Assembly: GCA_963691815.1 (NCBI GenBank)
Contig: OY829655.1
Location: 27,800,439-27,864,438 of the forward strand
Direction: 5' to 3'
DNA length: 64,000 nucleotides
DNA from: Echiichthys vipera
Taxonomy: Eukaryota; Chordata; Actinopteri; Perciformes; Trachinidae
Program-made: the position numbers and the translations under genes
In this document: in pieces, positions 60,460-64,000 of the stretch
How the letters are laid out: every line of letters begins with the position of its first letter
Numbering within the stretch: the stretch's first letter is position 1
Notes under the pieces: generated by a model
Database searches by the model: none
What the model was told of the DNA's origin: nothing
Seen by the model: only the letters and a program-made list of their open reading frames with translations

Positions 60460-61412
60460 CGGGCCGATGAGGCACAGGCCCAGGGGCCCATAAAGTCAGA
60501 GACCCTGACTGATCAAATGTTGCTGAACCCCAAAAATGATCATGAAGAGATGCTAAATGACCAATAGTATAAAGAAATTGACCAAAAATGACCACGAAGA
60601 GACAAAAAATTGCTATAGGGATGCAAAATGACCACGAAGAGACAAAACATGGCTATAGGGATGCAAAATGACCATGAAGAGACAAAACATGGCTATAGGG
60701 ATGCAAAATGATCACGAAGAGATGCTAAATTACCACAAGTATACAGAAATTGACCAAAAAAGACCACAAAGACAAAAAATGGCTATGGGGATGCAAAATG
60801 ACCACAAAGCGATGCTAAATGACTGAAAATAGACACAAAACGACCATGCAGAGACATACGATGACAACAACGACACTCAAAATGATTAAAAATAGATGTA
60901 AAATGACCACAAAGAGAAAAGAAATGACCACAAGTATAAACCAATTGACCAAAAATGACCACAAAGAGATAAAAAATGGCTATGGGGATGCAAAATGATC
61001 ACGAAGAGATGCTAAATTACCACAAGTATACAGAAATTGACCAAAAATGACCACAAAGAGATAAAAAATGGCTATCGGGATGCAAAATGACCACAAAGAG
61101 ATGCTGAATGACTGAAAATAGACACGAAAAGACCATGCAGAGACATACGATGACAACAAAGACACTCAAAATTATTAAAATTGATGTAAAATGACCACAG
61201 AGAAAAAAATGACAGAGACGTAAAATGCCCAATAGATGCAAAACCATCACAAAAATATACCAAATGACTAAAAATGGACATAAAATGACCACAAGAGAAA
61301 AAAATGACCACATAGACACCGTCTAAACCACTAAAAGGAAACTATTTGATGTCACGTTCCTACGTAGACAGAGTGGGGGGCTCTGACACGTCTGTGCCCA
61401 GGGGCCCACTGT
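60460..61412. repeat. Minisatellite-bearing repeat (ATGACCACAAAGAGA-type units)
   Basis: Degenerate units such as 'gcaaaatgaccacgaagaga' and 'ctatagggatgcaaaatgac' repeat across about 800 bp, with a higher-order block (60721-60890 approximately repeated at 61005-61180). The block is bounded by 'gcccaggggccca' motifs in direct orientation (60478, 61396). Confidence 0.85.
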
Positions 61413-61415
61413 CGG

Positions 61416-61880
61416 TGGTTTCAACACGGTGTTGAAAGAAAATGTGCGCCCTTGCATTTAGGTCCCTTCTGCAGATGAACTTCTCTCTCTAGATAAGCGT
61501 AACAACCATGAAAACATAAAAAGCACACGACGTAAAGAGATTGAACAGAAGAAAAGATGTCTGTGAGACAATATTGTGCCGTGATCGTGAATTCTCTCGA
61601 TTACAAGGTACATTAGTCCAGAGCTCAATGGCGGGTGAAGGAGGTTTATGAGGTCTGGCATAAGTCCTCCACTCTGGGGTTCACAGCCGCCGTGAGCACC
61701 CTGCCATTTGCTGTCATTGTTCAGTGTGTGTGTGTGTGCGTGTGTGTGTGTGTGTGTGTGTGGGCTTAGTTCCTTCTGGATTGACTTCACTGAAAAAGGG
61801 AGTGAAGTGAGAAATCAATAATAAAGGCAGGCTTTGAACCACTCCATCATCTTTAACCCACACCTGCCCTCACCTAATGG

Positions 61881-61914
<34 letters not shown>

Positions 61915-62922
61915 TTAAGCAGTGTCGCTGCTGCTGATGTAACTTCCTCCGTGACGGGTTTCAGTGGAACAGCCCCCCCCCATTCATGAAACATTCACGT
62001 TGAGAGAGTCGATCTAGAGCCGCTTAAGCCATTTCTCTTTCATGATAATGCAGAATTCATCAGGAGCCTGCGGTGAGGACGGCCTTCGAGAACGCTGATT
62101 ATGAATGATTTGTAGGAACAAGCACAGAAGAGTTAACGTCACAGACAGAGGGGACATGATTGTTAAATAATAATTAAACGAGCAGCTCTCTCCTGCCACC
62201 TGGTGGTGTGGATAGGGAGTCTCAGGCTCAGTGAACTGGAGACATCTTCTATAAAGTGTTAAATATCAGTCACTAAGGATATGAATTAACTTCACTGTTG
62301 CGGTTTCTGAAAATAACCGCAAGTGAGTAACAACATTTGAGTTAATGCTGCGTGTAACTCCCTCGGGGGATGTGGAGAGAACTGCTCTCACTGTATCCTC
62401 ACGTTTCCAGGCACAAGACAATTGAATTTAATGCTTTTAAAGACATTTTTTGACCAAATTCAAGAGATTTTGGACTAAATAATCATTTTCTTGTATTCAA
62501 TCATTGCAGTATAAGTATAAAGGTAAGTACAGGCTGTATGTGGGGCCGTGCAGAGGTAGGTTTTATGTAGGAATATATGACCTTTTATTGCACCAGGGCA
62601 TGAATGCAGATAAGCAAGAATCACCTGTTAATACAGTTCCATCAATGACTGAGGCAAGGTATGAGATTTACATGTGTTTATTTTGATTGTACAGGCTCAA
62701 ATGTTTCCGTAAAACACTGCGTATCAGAATAAAGCACCGCGTAGATGAACATATGGAAACAATATGAACAGCACCAACGTGTTGATTCTTGGATTTTGGG
62801 CCACAAATAAAAAAGTCCTCAGGTCCCTCGAGTATTGCAACGTGTTCTCATCAGCAGGTTCGTACGGTATCTTCTGAAAATGTACGTACAACAACTCGCA
62901 CGATAGCTTATTATATCTGCAT
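61416..62922. other. Upstream flank spacer with GT repeats
   Basis: GT runs at 61723-61763 and 61885-61913; otherwise nothing recognised. Confidence 0.6.
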
Positions 62923-63111
62923 AGATTTGTAAACAAAGCCACGCATCGCGATGACGTCATCAATGCGTGTGACGTGTTACGGCGTGATGACGTATAGGCA
63001 GCAAGAAGCATTCTCCGAGGCCCAGGTAGTGTGAGTACAAACGGGCCTGGAGGGGGGGACAAGGACCCTAAAGCACAGGGCACGGGACGGACGGACAGTG
63101 TGAGTGCGCCC
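62923..63111 (+). mobile_element. PIF/Harbinger-type element (copy H6, right third)
   Basis: It begins at 'gatttgtaaacaaagccacg', ends ggacagtgtgagtgcgccc and is followed by TTA (63112-63114). The Myb/SANT-like part and left end are missing. Confidence 0.88.
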
Positions 63112-63114
63112 TTA

Positions 63115-64000
63115 CTCGTCATCGGCAGTGAAAAAAAACATATATTTGGGGCTCATTTTGAGCCTCTCTCAGTATTCAAAGAGGAGGCTGGCAGCACCTT
63201 GTGAGTCGCTGTGTTCCCCAGATAAATACCTCCGCGCCAGAAAGAAAAAGGGAAAAAGCAGATTCTGTGCAGGTTTGATGACTTTCTCCTCATTAAGAAC
63301 ATTAACAAGCACTCGACACAGTTAAGTCTTTAACGTGCACAGAGCAAAGAGCCGAATGTAGTGGTTTACATTAAGGACACCCTGAGAAAGAGTCGTGCTT
63401 GCTGAACGTACGGGCTTCTGTCTCCATCCAGCTCGGGAATATGAGACAGAAACACAAGTTTTCCCAAACAGAGCAAGGATATACATTTGTAAACAGTGTT
63501 TGGCACCACAACATAGGCATCAACTCATAGCTAGATAGATGTAATGTCATATTAGGCGGAGTAAATAGTGTTAGTAGTATTTCTGTGGAGCTCTCCATTC
63601 ATTGATCAATGGTCCATGAAAAGTGTTAATCTCAGTTTCTCAGCGTCCAAAGTGATGTCTTTAACTGTCTTGTTTAAGATATTCACTTTAATACGATATA
63701 AAACAAAGAAAAAGAGGAATCCACAGCACTTTGTGACATTTTTGCATGAAAAAGGCAAAGCTACTAAAGCTCTACTTTCAAATAACAGATCAATACGAAT
63801 TATTGCTCATGTCTTTCAGAATCACAATTGTATTTGAGGCACTATGTTTGTATATTTCATTCATTGAAGGGTACAAAAATAGAATGGGTCTAACATTTAA
63901 GACATCAAACACTCATTTCAGCACCTTTTCAAACCAACAAAGATCAGCTTGTGACCAAAAGATGGACGGTGAGAGAGGACGCAGCCCCATCTCTTCTCTA
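63115..64000. other. Right edge of window
   Basis: Nothing recognised. Confidence 0.5.

Noticed and set aside
60460..61412. CRISPR-like regular repeats
   Set aside because: Units are degenerate and head-to-tail without unique spacers, in a vertebrate genome.

Overview
The window is vertebrate, and the repeat content points to a teleost fish, most likely a percomorph. It holds several tRNA-derived SINE families, many copies of one 5'-truncated non-LTR retrotransposon, hAT, PIF/Harbinger, pogo and piggyBac-type non-autonomous DNA elements, and long CA/GT microsatellites. There is no bacterial-style gene organisation, no CRISPR array and no rRNA gene.

The one gene recognised with confidence is man1a2, the Golgi alpha-1,2-mannosidase IB of glycosyl hydrolase family 47, read on the minus strand. 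The start-codon exon is at 44166-44479 and the second coding exon at 14382-14643. They are separated by an intron of about 29.5 kb. Their splice phases match exactly (2 nt plus 1 nt completing an Arg codon) and together they give the first 192 residues. Positions 1-14381 are the start of intron 2. The catalytic exons lie beyond the left edge. Upstream of the start codon, a strong acceptor at 44694-44696 implies a spliced 5' leader, and a CpG-rich block at about 46430-46745 with a GCT8 run is the best promoter / first-exon candidate.

Layout: 1-14.4 kb, intron 2 (hAT element, LINE copy, hexamer minisatellite, Harbinger copy, SINEs). 14.6-44.2 kb, intron 1 (SINEs, LINE copies, Harbinger copies, two pogo-like elements, a 59/62-bp minisatellite, nested hAT elements). 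44.2-46.8 kb, 5' leader and presumed promoter with a TG repeat of 173 bp. 46.8-64 kb, upstream flank with LINE copies, a GGAT array, a nested insertion at 51.3-52.5 kb, a piggyBac-like element, CA/GACA arrays and a few exon-like segments I could not assign to any gene.

I found no evidence of a new multi-gene system. The most informative material is the record of insertion events: duplicated target sites, two insertions whose empty site is preserved elsewhere in the window, and one transposon family that appears to have multiplied after its Myb/SANT-like ORF was already broken. Family names for repeats come from ends, target-site duplications and recognisable protein fragments read by eye, not from a database search.
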